Positions 16,431 to 25,473 of a DNA stretch of 64,000 nucleotides are shown piece by piece; position 1 is the first letter of the stretch; each line of letters starts with the position of its first letter. The position numbers and the translations under genes were made by a program. The notes below the pieces were generated by a model, which saw only the letters and a list, made by a program, of their open reading frames with translations, was not told the origin of the DNA and ran no database searches. Source of the DNA: DASRHD01 sp035485575 (GTDB taxonomy: Bacteria > Verrucomicrobiota > Verrucomicrobiia > Opitutales > Opitutaceae); the NCBI GenBank assembly GCA_035485575.1, contig DATHNW010000017.1, positions 1 through 64,000 on the forward strand. Reading direction: 5' to 3'.

Positions 16431-18623
16431 TCAGGGCAGTGCCTGGGCGGGATAACGGCGGAGATCGAGCGTGTGCCGGCCCTCGGGAGGAAAGTCGGTG
16501 GGCGGGATGAGCCGCGACTGGCCGACGGCATGTGGCCATGGTTCCCAGCGTTCGGCGTGACGGGCGCTGGCTTCCGCTTCATCGGCGGGGCGCGTGACGT
16601 AGGGTTGGTTGCACGGATTCCACACATGCCATCGGGCGGCGGCGATAACCGTGAGCGTTTCGCGGTCCACCCATTCCAACAGCAGCGGGGTGTGCACCAG
16701 CACATGGGGATGGAGCGCGGGGGTAAGATAGAAGGCGCGAAAACGGATGCCGGTCGCCGCGCCCTGGCCCGCGGCGCGGAAGGCGCACGGATAGCCGTTG
16801 ACGAGGAGCAAGCCGTGCTCGAGGGCGGTGGCGTCGTCCACGGCCGCCTCGATGCGATCCATGCTCGCGTCGACGCTGCGCGAGACCGTGCCGGCATTGG
16901 GTGACTCGCCGAGCAGCGGCCAGGCCTCGAGCGCCTGGCGGAAGGTCATCGTGAATTTTTTGCCGCTGCCTTGGGCCGGCCTTGTTTCAAGCGCGAGCCT
17001 GCCGAGTTTCGGAAAACGCCATTCCCAGAGCGGGCGCAGCCAGGCGGCGGCAAAGGGCAGGCCGTGCGCGGCGAGGTCGGCGCAGATGTTTTCGAGATCC
17101 TGCCACAGAAACGCGGGCAGGAAAAATTTGTCGTGCAGCTCGCCGCCCCAGCGCACGAAGGGTTCGCGGAACGGCGCGGTGCAGAGGCGCGCAAGGATGG
17201 CGCGCACGAAAAGCGCGGTGAGCGACTGCGCGGCGCGGGCGGGATTGGTTTCAAACGCGCGCAGCTCGACGAGCCCGAGGCGACCATTGGGCGCGAAGGG
17301 ATTCCAGAGCTTGTCCACACTGATTTCCGCGCGATGGGTGTTGCCGGAGCGGTCCATCAGCAGGTCGCGAAAGAGCAGGTCGAAGAGGGCCAGGTTCGAC
17401 GGTGTGCCGGCCTTTTCGGCACCGGCACAGGCGATTTCGAGCTCATAGAGCGCCTCGAAGGTCGACTCATCGATGCGCGGCGCCTGCGAACTCGGCCCCA
17501 TGTACTGGCCGGTGAAAACATAGCTGAGCGCCGGGTGATGCTGCCAGTAGCGGATGAGGCCCGGTAGCAGGGTGGGCAGGGTGAAGAACGGCGAAGTCGA
17601 TTCCTGCGGGCCGCCAAAGACGAGGTGCGCCCCGCCGCCCGTGCCGGTCTCGCGGCCGTTGAATTGTAACTTGCGCGCACAGAGACCCGTTTTTTCAGCG
17701 GCGGCGTAGAGCTGGGCGAGCTGCTGGTCGTAGCCGGACCAGGTGGCGCAGGGCGCGAGGTTCACCTCAATGACGCCTGGATCGCTGACGAGACCGATGG
17801 TGGGCAACGCCGGGTCGGGCGGAGGCGCATAGCCGGCGAGCACGCAGCCCTGCAGGCCGAGACCGGTCAGGACATCCTCGATCATGGCGAGCAACGCCAG
17901 ATACTGCTCGGTCAAAAGCGGCGGGATAAAAATAGTGAGGGCGCCGTCGCGCAGTTCGGCGGTGACGGCGCGGCGGAGATTCTGCTCCGCAAGTTCACCG
18001 AGCGGCAGCCGCAGGCCGATGAGACTGTCGCCGGCGAGCAGCGCGAGTGAGCCCGGTATTTTTTGATTTTTGACCTCCCAGCGGTCGCTGCGCCAGGCGC
18101 CGCCCTCGTGGTCGAGCGGCAGGACGAAGCCGGCCGGCGTGCCGGGCTTTTGCGGCTCATCTGCGGCCAGGATGAAATCCGCGGGCAGGGAAAGTTTTTG
18201 GGCGAGACGGCGGAGAAAATTTTCCGCGTGGTCCGGGCGATGGTCGCCGGGCCGGGTGTCGGCGCGCAGGCGCGAGAGGTTGCGCCAGATGGGTGAACTG
18301 TCGGCGCGGCGCTGGATCAGGAGGGCCCAGCGCGGGAGCGGTTCGCCGGGGTAATGCTTGCCGGAAGTCTCGAGGATGACCGCGCCGGGAAAAGTGTCGG
18401 CGATCAGCGCATGGGCGAGGCGGCGTGCGTGGCCGAGCTTCGTTGGGCCGAGAGCGGCGGTCTGCCATTCCGCACCGTCGGGGGTGAGCGGCACAAAGGT
18501 CGGTTCCCCGCCCATCGTGAGCCGCACACCGGCCCGGTCGAGCGAGACTTCGACCACGTCGCCGAAAGTGCGGATTTTCCCCCAGGTTTCGGCGGGGTAG
18601 GGAGCGTTCGCGGCGATGGGCAT
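16431..18623 (-). CDS. stand-alone DUF2126 protein
   Basis: A 730-residue protein of the DUF2126 family. The signature LTMGGEPTFVPLTPDGAEW is near residue 35 and GKHYPGEPLPRWALL follows near 90. In many bacteria this domain is the C-terminal part of one long protein with an N-terminal transglutaminase domain. Here the transglutaminase is a separate gene ending 8 bases upstream of this ATG, on the same strand. The function is unknown; the linkage suggests a protein-modifying or peptide-handling pair. The start is ATG at 18623 (MPIAANAPYPAE), because the upstream extension is arginine-rich and not conserved. Confidence 0.85.
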   Translation of the reverse strand: MPIAANAPYPAETWGKIRTFGDVVEVSLDRAGVRLTMGGEPTFVPLTPDGAEWQTAALGPTKLGHARRLAHALIADTFPGAVILETSGKHYPGEPLPRWALLIQRRADSSPIWRNLSRLRADTRPGDHRPDHAENFLRRLAQKLSLPADFILAADEPQKPGTPAGFVLPLDHEGGAWRSDRWEVKNQKIPGSLALLAGDSLIGLRLPLGELAEQNLRRAVTAELRDGALTIFIPPLLTEQYLALLAMIEDVLTGLGLQGCVLAGYAPPPDPALPTIGLVSDPGVIEVNLAPCATWSGYDQQLAQLYAAAEKTGLCARKLQFNGRETGTGGGAHLVFGGPQESTSPFFTLPTLLPGLIRYWQHHPALSYVFTGQYMGPSSQAPRIDESTFEALYELEIACAGAEKAGTPSNLALFDLLFRDLLMDRSGNTHRAEISVDKLWNPFAPNGRLGLVELRAFETNPARAAQSLTALFVRAILARLCTAPFREPFVRWGGELHDKFFLPAFLWQDLENICADLAAHGLPFAAAWLRPLWEWRFPKLGRLALETRPAQGSGKKFTMTFRQALEAWPLLGESPNAGTVSRSVDASMDRIEAAVDDATALEHGLLLVNGYPCAFRAAGQGAATGIRFRAFYLTPALHPHVLVHTPLLLEWVDRETLTVIAAARWHVWNPCNQPYVTRPADEAEASARHAERWEPWPHAVGQSRLIPPTDFPPEGRHTLDLRRYPAQALP

Positions 18624-18631
18624 GCGCAGGC

Positions 18632-19489
18632 CTAGAGCAGTTTCTCGACCAACACGCTGGTCGTGAGCTTCGAGGGGATGGGCACGGAGCTGTAGTAGCT
18701 GCCCTGGATCGGGGTCACGCTTTCCGCCACGGCGGTGTGCGCGACCGGGACAAACGAATCGTCGCACCACATGCCATGCGTGGGATCGAGGCCCTTCCAG
18801 CCGGCGCCGGGCAGGTAGATCTCGGTCCAGGCGTGCATTGCGCCGTGCGCGGGGCTGCCCAGTTCGGGATCATGGAGATAACCGCTGACAAAGCGGGTGG
18901 CCAGGCCGAGGGTGCGGCAGATTTCGGCGAAGAGCACGGCGTAGTCGCGGCACGAGCCGGAGCCGAGTTCAAGCGTGCGGCGCGAGGGCTGGATGCCGCG
19001 TTCCTCGCGGCGGGTGTAGCGCAGGGTGGAACACAGGAGGGAATTGAGCGCGGAGAGAAATGGCACGGTCTCGGCCGGGCGGTCGACGAAATGCTCGTCG
19101 AGCCAGTTGTGGACGGAGGCCTGGGTCTCTTCGAAGGGTGGTGCGAGGTAGGGTGAAAGGTTGAATTTCTCGATCGGCTCGTAGGTGAAGGGGAATTTCA
19201 GGGCATAGTCCTTGAGCAGGAAATCGAAGGGATTGGTGTCGAACGTTTCGACCTCGAATTCGCTGCGGACGTTGAGCGCGGCGGCCGGCTCCCAGAAATA
19301 GGCCCAGGCGAGGAGGACGTCATGCGAATCACGCGTCCAGACGAGCTTGGCCTCGGGCGCGATGTTGAAGCCAAAGCTGTTCACGCGCAGGAGCGGCGTC
19401 TCGCGCGGGCGCAGGTAGAGCATGTGCGGCGAGAAGGAGACGCTTTGCGCATAGTCGTAGCGCGTGAGATGGGAGACATGTAATTTCAT
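18632..19489 (-). CDS. transglutaminase-like cysteine protease
   Basis: A 285-residue cytosolic protein. An N-terminal beta domain (1-120, opening MKLHVSHLTRYDYAQSVSFS) precedes the transglutaminase-like core. The catalytic triad is visible as C180 (ELGSGSCRDYA), H219 (GAMHAWTEIYLPG) and D235 (KGLDPTHG). This family occurs with DUF2126 and alpha-E proteins in bacteria; the substrate is unknown. The start is ATG at 19489, as the N-terminal motif begins there. It lies directly upstream of the DUF2126 gene and is very likely co-translated with it. Confidence 0.9.
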   Translation of the reverse strand: MKLHVSHLTRYDYAQSVSFSPHMLYLRPRETPLLRVNSFGFNIAPEAKLVWTRDSHDVLLAWAYFWEPAAALNVRSEFEVETFDTNPFDFLLKDYALKFPFTYEPIEKFNLSPYLAPPFEETQASVHNWLDEHFVDRPAETVPFLSALNSLLCSTLRYTRREERGIQPSRRTLELGSGSCRDYAVLFAEICRTLGLATRFVSGYLHDPELGSPAHGAMHAWTEIYLPGAGWKGLDPTHGMWCDDSFVPVAHTAVAESVTPIQGSYYSSVPIPSKLTTSVLVEKLL

Positions 19490-19624
19490 GGGAAAATTCG
19501 GACTGCTGGCGGAAGCGTAGGCTACAGGCGGTGAAGTGAAACAGCAAATGCCGCGCCGGGCCCGATTTTTTCGAGTTTGGCAACTCGGGTGGAAAAGCGT
19601 TGCCTCGCGCCCGCACGCACGCAA

Positions 19625-20182
19625 ATGCCGGACGCCAACCTCTACCTCGTCGGATTCATGGGCACGGGCAAGACCACCGTCGGCCGGATGGTCGCGCAAC
19701 GGCTCGACTTCACGCTGCTCGACAGCGACCAGGAAATCGAGCGCCGGCAGGGCAAGGCCATCGCGCGCATTTTTGTCGAGGATGGCGAGCCGGCATTCCG
19801 CACGATGGAGCGCGAGTTCATCCTGCACGGGCATCCGGTGTCACGCACGGTGGTGGCCTGCGGTGGCGGCCTGGTGGTGCAGCCGGGCATGCTCGAGCTG
19901 CTGAAACAAAAAGGGGTGGTGGTGTGTCTGCACGCCTCCATCGAGACGATTTTGAAGCGCACCGCTGGGCATCCGCACCGTCCCCTGCTCAACGTGGAAA
20001 ATCCCGAGGCGCGGCTGCGCGAGCTTTATGCGCAGCGCGAACCGGTATACCGCCATTCGGGCACCCTCATCCTCACCGATGCGCGGCCGCTGGGCGACAT
20101 CGTGAACCATGTGCTGCGTGCGTACCGGCGCGAGGCTCCGGACTTTGCGAAGACGGCCGGTGCGCGGAAAGCGGGGCAGTGA
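19625..20182 (+). CDS. aroK: shikimate kinase
   Basis: A 185-residue P-loop kinase that phosphorylates shikimate at the 3-hydroxyl in aromatic amino acid synthesis. The Walker A loop GFMGTGKTT lies at about 9-17, the shikimate-binding LLDSDQEIE near 33-41, and the ACGGGLV loop near 77-83. Length is normal with a slightly longer tail. The start is ATG at 19625. Two bases separate its stop from the queG start codon. Confidence 0.95.
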   Translation: MPDANLYLVGFMGTGKTTVGRMVAQRLDFTLLDSDQEIERRQGKAIARIFVEDGEPAFRTMEREFILHGHPVSRTVVACGGGLVVQPGMLELLKQKGVVVCLHASIETILKRTAGHPHRPLLNVENPEARLRELYAQREPVYRHSGTLILTDARPLGDIVNHVLRAYRREAPDFAKTAGARKAGQ

Positions 20183-20184
20183 CC

Positions 20185-21336
20185 ATGGATGCGGAGGCGC
20201 GGCAGGCGGAGCTAAGGCGGCGGCTGCACGCGCTTGGCTTCGATGAGGTCAGGTTTGCGCGGGTGGACGGCCCGGCGCCGGGTGCCGGGGCGCTGCGCGC
20301 GTGGCTGGATGCCGGCCTGCAGGCGGACATGGCCTGGATGGAGCGCACCGCGGAAAAGCGCGCTCAGCCCAGCCTCGTGCTGCCTGGCGCGCGGTCCGTG
20401 ATTTTGCTCGGGGTGAACTACGGGCGGGAGGAAAGAGGAAAGTCGCCGCGCGCGGCACTCCCGGCGTGGGCGAGGTATTCATTGTATTCGGATTATCATG
20501 ATACGTTGCAGGCCGGCCTGGCGTCGGCCGGGCAGGCGATCGAGGAGATTTTCGGCGCGGGCGGCACGGACTACCGCTACTATGTGGACACCGGGCCGGT
20601 GTTGGAGCGCAGCTGGGCGGAGCGCGCCGGGCTCGGCTTCATCGGGAAAAACACCATGCTGATTTCGCGACGGTTTGGGAACTGGCTGTTTCTGGCGTCG
20701 ATTTTGACCAAACTGGAGCTGGCGCCGGATCCGCCGGTCCGGAAGAAAATCGAAAGCGGCAAAACCCGGATCGGCCTGCTTTGCGGCAAGTGCACGCGGT
20801 GCCTGGATGCATGCCCGACCCAGGCGTTGCCACGGCCGGGGGTGCTCGATGCGCGGCGGTGCATCTCGTACCAGACGATCGAGAACCGCGGAATCATCCC
20901 GCGCGAGCTGCGGCCGGGCATTGGCGCCCGCATCTACGGCTGCGACACATGCCTCGAGGTGTGTCCATGGAACCGCTTTGCCCGCTCGGCGCGGGGCCTG
21001 CTGCTGGCAGCGCGCGGCGAAATCGCCGCACTGCCGTTGCGCGAGATCCTGGAGCTGACGCCGGCGCGGTTTGCGGAGATTTTCCGTGGCACGGCCATCA
21101 AGCGGGTGAAGCTCGCTGGCCTGTTGCGCAACGCCTGCGTTGTCGCGGGCAATTCGGGCGACCGGAGCCTGCTGGAACTCCTGGCCAAGCTTGCTGCGCA
21201 CGCGCTGCCGGTGGTGCGGGCCCACGCGGTCTGGGCGGTGTTCCGGCTGGCCGGGGCGGAGGCCGGGACGATTCTGGCCGGGGCGCGTAAGGCGGAGGCG
21301 GATGCGGTGGTGCTGGCGGAATACGCGGCCGGCTGA
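20185..21336 (+). CDS. queG: epoxyqueuosine reductase
   Basis: A 383-residue iron-sulfur and cobalamin enzyme that performs the last step of queuosine tRNA modification. Two ferredoxin-type clusters are visible: CGKCTRCLDACPTQAL, and CDTCLEVCPWN with the extra Cys of RRCISYQTIENRG. The N-terminal part (YSLYSDYHDTLQ) and the C-terminal HEAT-like repeat (about 320-375) follow the family order. The start is ATG at 20185, immediately after aroK, which suggests co-transcription without a functional link. Confidence 0.95.
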   Translation: MDAEARQAELRRRLHALGFDEVRFARVDGPAPGAGALRAWLDAGLQADMAWMERTAEKRAQPSLVLPGARSVILLGVNYGREERGKSPRAALPAWARYSLYSDYHDTLQAGLASAGQAIEEIFGAGGTDYRYYVDTGPVLERSWAERAGLGFIGKNTMLISRRFGNWLFLASILTKLELAPDPPVRKKIESGKTRIGLLCGKCTRCLDACPTQALPRPGVLDARRCISYQTIENRGIIPRELRPGIGARIYGCDTCLEVCPWNRFARSARGLLLAARGEIAALPLREILELTPARFAEIFRGTAIKRVKLAGLLRNACVVAGNSGDRSLLELLAKLAAHALPVVRAHAVWAVFRLAGAEAGTILAGARKAEADAVVLAEYAAG

Positions 21337-21339
21337 GGC

Positions 21340-21741
21340 TCAGGCAAAGGCCTTGTTCATCTTTTGGGTGAATGAGGAGGGCGGGCGGACCGGTTCGCCG
21401 CGCAGGTTGACGAAGGCGTGCAGCGAACGGCCGGTGGCGAGGAGTTCTTCGCCGCGCATGACTTCGTAATCGAGATTGATGCGCAGGGTGGGTTTTTCAC
21501 GCATGGTTGTCACGATGATGAGCGCGTCGTCATAAACGGCGGGGCGCAGGAATTTTGCGGCGATCTCCAGTACGGGCAGGCGGTAGCCGTCGGCTTCAAG
21601 CTGGCGGTAGGGCAGGCCCTGCTCCTTGAGCAGCGTGGTGCGCCCGATCTCGAACCATGGCAGGTAGTTCGCATGATAGACGATGCCCATCATGTCAGTC
21701 TCGGCGTAGCGGACGGTGAGCGGCGTGCGCGATTGGAGCAT
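21340..21741 (-). CDS. YbgC-like acyl-CoA thioesterase
   Basis: A 133-residue single hot-dog-fold enzyme. The active-site stretch VRYAETDMMGIVYHANYLPW includes D16 and the YHANY segment typical of the 4-hydroxybenzoyl-CoA/YbgC group. It probably hydrolyses short or medium acyl-CoA in the cytosol; the substrate is not determined. The start is ATG at 21741. It converges on queG with three bases between the ends. Confidence 0.9.
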   Translation of the reverse strand: MLQSRTPLTVRYAETDMMGIVYHANYLPWFEIGRTTLLKEQGLPYRQLEADGYRLPVLEIAAKFLRPAVYDDALIIVTTMREKPTLRINLDYEVMRGEELLATGRSLHAFVNLRGEPVRPPSSFTQKMNKAFA

Positions 21742-21800
21742 GCGGCGAGGCAAGCGCAACGCCACGCGGGGGCAAATTTTTTGTGATCGCCCGGGCGGGC

Positions 21801-22943
21801 TCAGGAGGCCGTGTCCTGGCTGAAGAGCACGCCAGCCGCCTCGCGCCAGCAGTTGCGCCGGGCCCATTCCCGGCCGGCCTCGCCGAGGCGGCGGCGTAGG
21901 GCGTGGTCGGTGATCAGGCGCTCGAAGGCGGCCGTGAGCTGCGCCGGATGGTCGGGTGGCACCAGCAGGCCGGTGGCGCCGTTGACCACGGCTTCGCTGA
22001 CACCGCCGACCGTGTGGCCGACGACAGGCAGTCCGTGTGCGGCGGCTTCGAGGTAGACGAGGCCGAAGCCTTCCACGCTGTGGTCGAGGTCGACGCTGGT
22101 CAGGGCGAAGATCGCGGCGCGGTCATAGATGCGGTCAAGCTCATCGTCCGGCACGTCGCCAAAGAACCGGACGGCGAAGTCCGACTCCGCCGCTGCGGTG
22201 CGCAAGGTGCGTTCGTAGTGTGCGCGGCTGGAATTGCCGACAATCCAGTATTCGATCTGCGTGCGAAAACGTTCATCCAGGGATTGCAGCGCCCGCAGGG
22301 TGACGAGCTGTCCTTTGCGCCGGTGGAGGCGTCCGACGGTGAGAATGACGATTTTATCCTTTGCCTCGGCGGGAGTGGGGTACACGACGGCAAAGTCGGA
22401 GCGAAGCGCGCCCGGCGTGAGAAAGGTTTTGCCGACGGCCTCGGGAAATCGCGCGCAAAGAAGCCGGTGGGTATAGTGCGTCAGCGTGCTGATGCGCGTG
22501 GCATGGCGGATGAGGCGGCGGGCAAGGACGCGCGTGACTGGGTTGCGGTGGAATTTCAAAATTTCCGAGCCATGAAAAGTGAGGATGAGGCGTTGCGGGC
22601 GGAAGGTTTTGAAAAACTGCAGGAACATCATCGTGAGCATCGGGCCGGGCTCGGGCAGATAAATGGTGGCGTAGCGCAGGCGGCGGCGTTCGGCGATGAG
22701 CTGGAGTGTAAGTCGCCACTGGCAGGCAAGATCGTGCGTGCCCTTGAGCGGAAGGCGGCGCAGGCGGAAAGGCCATGCCTTCTCCGCACCAGGCGGGGCA
22801 GACTGCGCCCAGACCTCGATATCGTAGCCGAGACCGGCTGAAGCCTTCGCAATTTCCTCCGAAAATGTGGCGATGCCGCCGCGTTTCGGATAAAATTCGT
22901 GTGTAATGAGAAAGACGGGACGTGGCGCCTGAGTGGCGTTCAT
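21801..22943 (-). CDS. GT4 glycosyltransferase
   Basis: A 380-residue GT-B enzyme. The N-terminal loop FYPKRGGIATFSEEIAKA is the acceptor-side glycine loop, ILTVGRLHRRKGQ opens the donor domain, and VEGFGLVYLEAAAHG is the E-x7-E motif near residue 290. It probably builds a cell-surface glycan or glycolipid. It is transcribed away from the ACP-dehydratase gene, so 22944-23126 holds a divergent promoter region. Confidence 0.85.
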   Translation of the reverse strand: MNATQAPRPVFLITHEFYPKRGGIATFSEEIAKASAGLGYDIEVWAQSAPPGAEKAWPFRLRRLPLKGTHDLACQWRLTLQLIAERRRLRYATIYLPEPGPMLTMMFLQFFKTFRPQRLILTFHGSEILKFHRNPVTRVLARRLIRHATRISTLTHYTHRLLCARFPEAVGKTFLTPGALRSDFAVVYPTPAEAKDKIVILTVGRLHRRKGQLVTLRALQSLDERFRTQIEYWIVGNSSRAHYERTLRTAAAESDFAVRFFGDVPDDELDRIYDRAAIFALTSVDLDHSVEGFGLVYLEAAAHGLPVVGHTVGGVSEAVVNGATGLLVPPDHPAQLTAAFERLITDHALRRRLGEAGREWARRNCWREAAGVLFSQDTAS

Positions 22944-23114
22944 GCGTTATGTTTGAGACTGACCATGGCGCGAAATGTGCCGGGAGGCAGGGAACCTTTT
23001 TGCAAAGCTTATGACGATGGAGAAGCTCAATGGTAACAAAATACGTCAATTCGTGCGCCGGCGCGAAGGCTTGGCATAAGAATTAGGTTTACAACAGAAA
23101 AGCCGGTAATTTAC

Positions 23115-23120
23115 AAGGAG
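23115..23120 (+). promoter_or_regulatory. strong ribosome binding site of the ACP-dehydratase gene
   Basis: AAGGAG lies six bases before the ATG at 23127. It is a near-consensus Shine-Dalgarno site and supports this start. Few genes in the window have such a clear one. Confidence 0.75.
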
Positions 23121-23126
23121 CTGACA

Positions 23127-24128
23127 ATGGCCGATGTAGCTCACCACAGCCCGGGTATAAACGGCAGCAAACCGCCGGTTCCGACTCCCGCCAAGCCTTT
23201 CACTCCTGAAGACGAAGCCGCCCTCATCGAGGCTTTGAAACGCTGCTCTCCCGCCACGGTCGAGGCGGCGGTAAAATTTCGCAAGACGGGCGACCCGGCC
23301 TGCGTGCCCGCCGTGGTGATCGGCGTCATCGAGCGTTTTGCCGAGCCCGACCAGCGCGCCAAGCTGCGCGAGGCTGACGACGACCTCCGCCTCATCGAGG
23401 ATCTCGGCATTGATTCGCTCACCATGATGGAGATCGTCATCCTCGTGGAGGACACCCTCCAGATGTCGATCAACAACGACGAGCTACGCCATCTCCGCAC
23501 ACTGGGCGACATCAAGATTTTCATTGATTGCAAAGTCCGCGGCTTGGCGCCGCCCAAGCCCTCGCGCTTCCTTCCCATCGAGCATATCGGTGCGGTCATG
23601 CCCATTCAGCCGCCCTTCCTTTTCCTCAACGAGGCCACCGTCGGCTCCAACGGCGCCAGCGCGAAATACAAGATTACCGGCGACGAATTATTCCTCAAGG
23701 GCCATTTCAAGGACAACCCGGTCATGCCCGCTTCCATCATGCTCGAGGCGATCGGTCAGCTCGCGGTACTTTTCCTGCTCGAAGGCGGCCATGGGGAGGA
23801 AGGTAAACAGGCCGATCCGCAAACCATTTATTTCACCGGTTGCGAAGGCGTGCGTGCACATCGCGTGTGCAAGCCCGGGGACACACTCTCGATTTCCATC
23901 AAGCCAAAGCGCCTGAAAATGCCCCTGGCCACCTTTGAAGGCCAGATCCGCGTCGGTCAGGAGAAAGCTGCGTTCGCCGAGGAAATCACGCTGACCTACG
24001 GTCTGCGGGATGTCGTGGTCGCGCCCCAGGCCGCCGCTGTTTCCGCCGTCCCCGCCATTCCCGCGGCCGCAGCTGCCTCCATTCCCGCCACCGCGGCGCG
24101 TGCCATCGTGCCAGCGCCCGTCGCTTGA
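23127..24128 (+). CDS. acyl carrier protein fused to FabZ-like dehydratase
   Basis: A 333-residue two-domain protein. Residues about 35-137 form an acyl carrier domain with the phosphopantetheine serine S97 in GIDSLTMMEIV. Residues about 148-295 form a hot-dog dehydratase of FabA/FabZ type with H193 (GHFKDNPVMPAS) and E207 (MLEAIGQLA). The last 35 residues are an Ala/Pro tail. The fusion would carry and dehydrate a 3-hydroxyacyl chain on the same polypeptide. It heads a plus-strand run of ketoacyl synthase, SDR and glycosyltransferase genes, which suggests a dedicated lipid pathway rather than housekeeping fatty acid synthesis. Confidence 0.88.
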   Translation: MADVAHHSPGINGSKPPVPTPAKPFTPEDEAALIEALKRCSPATVEAAVKFRKTGDPACVPAVVIGVIERFAEPDQRAKLREADDDLRLIEDLGIDSLTMMEIVILVEDTLQMSINNDELRHLRTLGDIKIFIDCKVRGLAPPKPSRFLPIEHIGAVMPIQPPFLFLNEATVGSNGASAKYKITGDELFLKGHFKDNPVMPASIMLEAIGQLAVLFLLEGGHGEEGKQADPQTIYFTGCEGVRAHRVCKPGDTLSISIKPKRLKMPLATFEGQIRVGQEKAAFAEEITLTYGLRDVVVAPQAAAVSAVPAIPAAAAASIPATAARAIVPAPVA

Positions 24129-24207
24129 CCTCCGCCGTGCGCGCGGGCTTTTGTGCTGTAAGTTTTAAGCCCCGCCGTCTTTTTTCGCGCCGGGCATCAC
24201 CACGCAC

Positions 24208-25470
24208 GTGAGCAAAGTCTATATCACCGGCCTTGGGCTGATCACCAGCATCGGCAACGATGTCGCAGCTGCGGGGCGCAGCCTGCGCGAGCTGCGTCAC
24301 GGCTTCGAACTCTATCCGCCTTTCAACAAGCCCGACGTCCCGGTCAAGGTGGTCGGCACCATCAAGGACTTTCAGGTCGATTCGTACGACCAGGAAGACT
24401 GGGTCTTTCCTAAAAAATACACCATCAAGCGCGAAATCCTGCGCGGGCTCGCGCCCAACTCGCTCTTTGCCTATTGTGCGATGCTGCAGGCCGTCGAGGA
24501 TGCGCGCCTTGCGCCCGCCGATATTTCGAATCCGCAGACTGGTCTCTACGCGGCATCGGGCGGCTCGCCATTTTTCACCCACCATTATCATGAGCGCATG
24601 CTCAAGGTCGGGGTCATGCGCTGCTCTCCGCTCGGCATTGTCGCCTCCATTGCTGGCACGCTGAATTTCAACCTCGTCGCGCACTTCCGGATTCTCGGTG
24701 CCTCCTGCGGCTTTTCCTCGGCCTGCGCCTCGTCGCTGCATGCCCTCGGCTTCGCGTGGGAGGAAATCAAGTCCGGCCGCCAGCAGCGCATGTTTGTCAT
24801 CGGGGCCGAGGACTGCAACACCGACAGCATCCTGCCCTTTGCCGGGATGCGCGCGCTTTCGCTGCAAAGCGATCCTGACCTTGCCTCGCGTCCCTTTGAC
24901 GCTGCGCGCGACGGTTTCGTCGGCACGGGCGGCGGTGCGGTCGTCGTGCTCGAAAGCGAGGAGGAGGTGGCCCGCCGCGGCGTCCGCCCTTATGCTGAAG
25001 TCGCCGGCTGGGGCCAGGCTTCCGACGGTTATAACGTTGCCATCTCGCATCCCGAAGGCGTCGGTCTGCATCTCGCGATCAATCTCGCCCTCAAAAACAG
25101 CGGCTGCACGCCCGAGGAGGTCGATTATGTCAACGCCCACGCGACTTCCACGCCCATCGGCGACGCCTCCGAGGTCAAGGCGCTGAAGGCTGTTTTCCAG
25201 AATCCTGGCACCCGTCCTGCGATCAGCAGCACCAAGGCCCTCACCGGCCACGGCCTCTCGCTGGCTGGCGCGATGGAGACCGCCTTCTGCGCCATCGCCC
25301 TGCGCGAAGGCTTCATGCCCGGTTCCGCGCACATCAGCAAACTCGATCCGACGTGCGAGGGTCTCAACATCATCCGCGCCACGCTTCCCGCGCAGCCTCA
25401 CGTCGTGCTCAACAACAGCAGCGGCTTTGGGGGTGCCAACGTTTGTGCCGTGTTCCGGCGCGTCCCTTAA
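24208..25470 (+). CDS. beta-ketoacyl-ACP synthase (FabF/KAS II type)
   Basis: A 420-residue thiolase-fold condensing enzyme. The catalytic triad is present: C173 (SSACASSLHALG), H311 (VNAHATSTPIGD) and H348 (TKALTGHGLSLAGA). It condenses malonyl-ACP with an acyl chain. The active-site context reads ACASS rather than the common ACATG, so it is not the usual housekeeping FabF. The start is GTG at 24208. It stands 79 bases after the ACP-dehydratase gene and three bases before the SDR gene. Confidence 0.9.
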   Translation: MSKVYITGLGLITSIGNDVAAAGRSLRELRHGFELYPPFNKPDVPVKVVGTIKDFQVDSYDQEDWVFPKKYTIKREILRGLAPNSLFAYCAMLQAVEDARLAPADISNPQTGLYAASGGSPFFTHHYHERMLKVGVMRCSPLGIVASIAGTLNFNLVAHFRILGASCGFSSACASSLHALGFAWEEIKSGRQQRMFVIGAEDCNTDSILPFAGMRALSLQSDPDLASRPFDAARDGFVGTGGGAVVVLESEEEVARRGVRPYAEVAGWGQASDGYNVAISHPEGVGLHLAINLALKNSGCTPEEVDYVNAHATSTPIGDASEVKALKAVFQNPGTRPAISSTKALTGHGLSLAGAMETAFCAIALREGFMPGSAHISKLDPTCEGLNIIRATLPAQPHVVLNNSSGFGGANVCAVFRRVP

Positions 25471-25473
25471 AAC

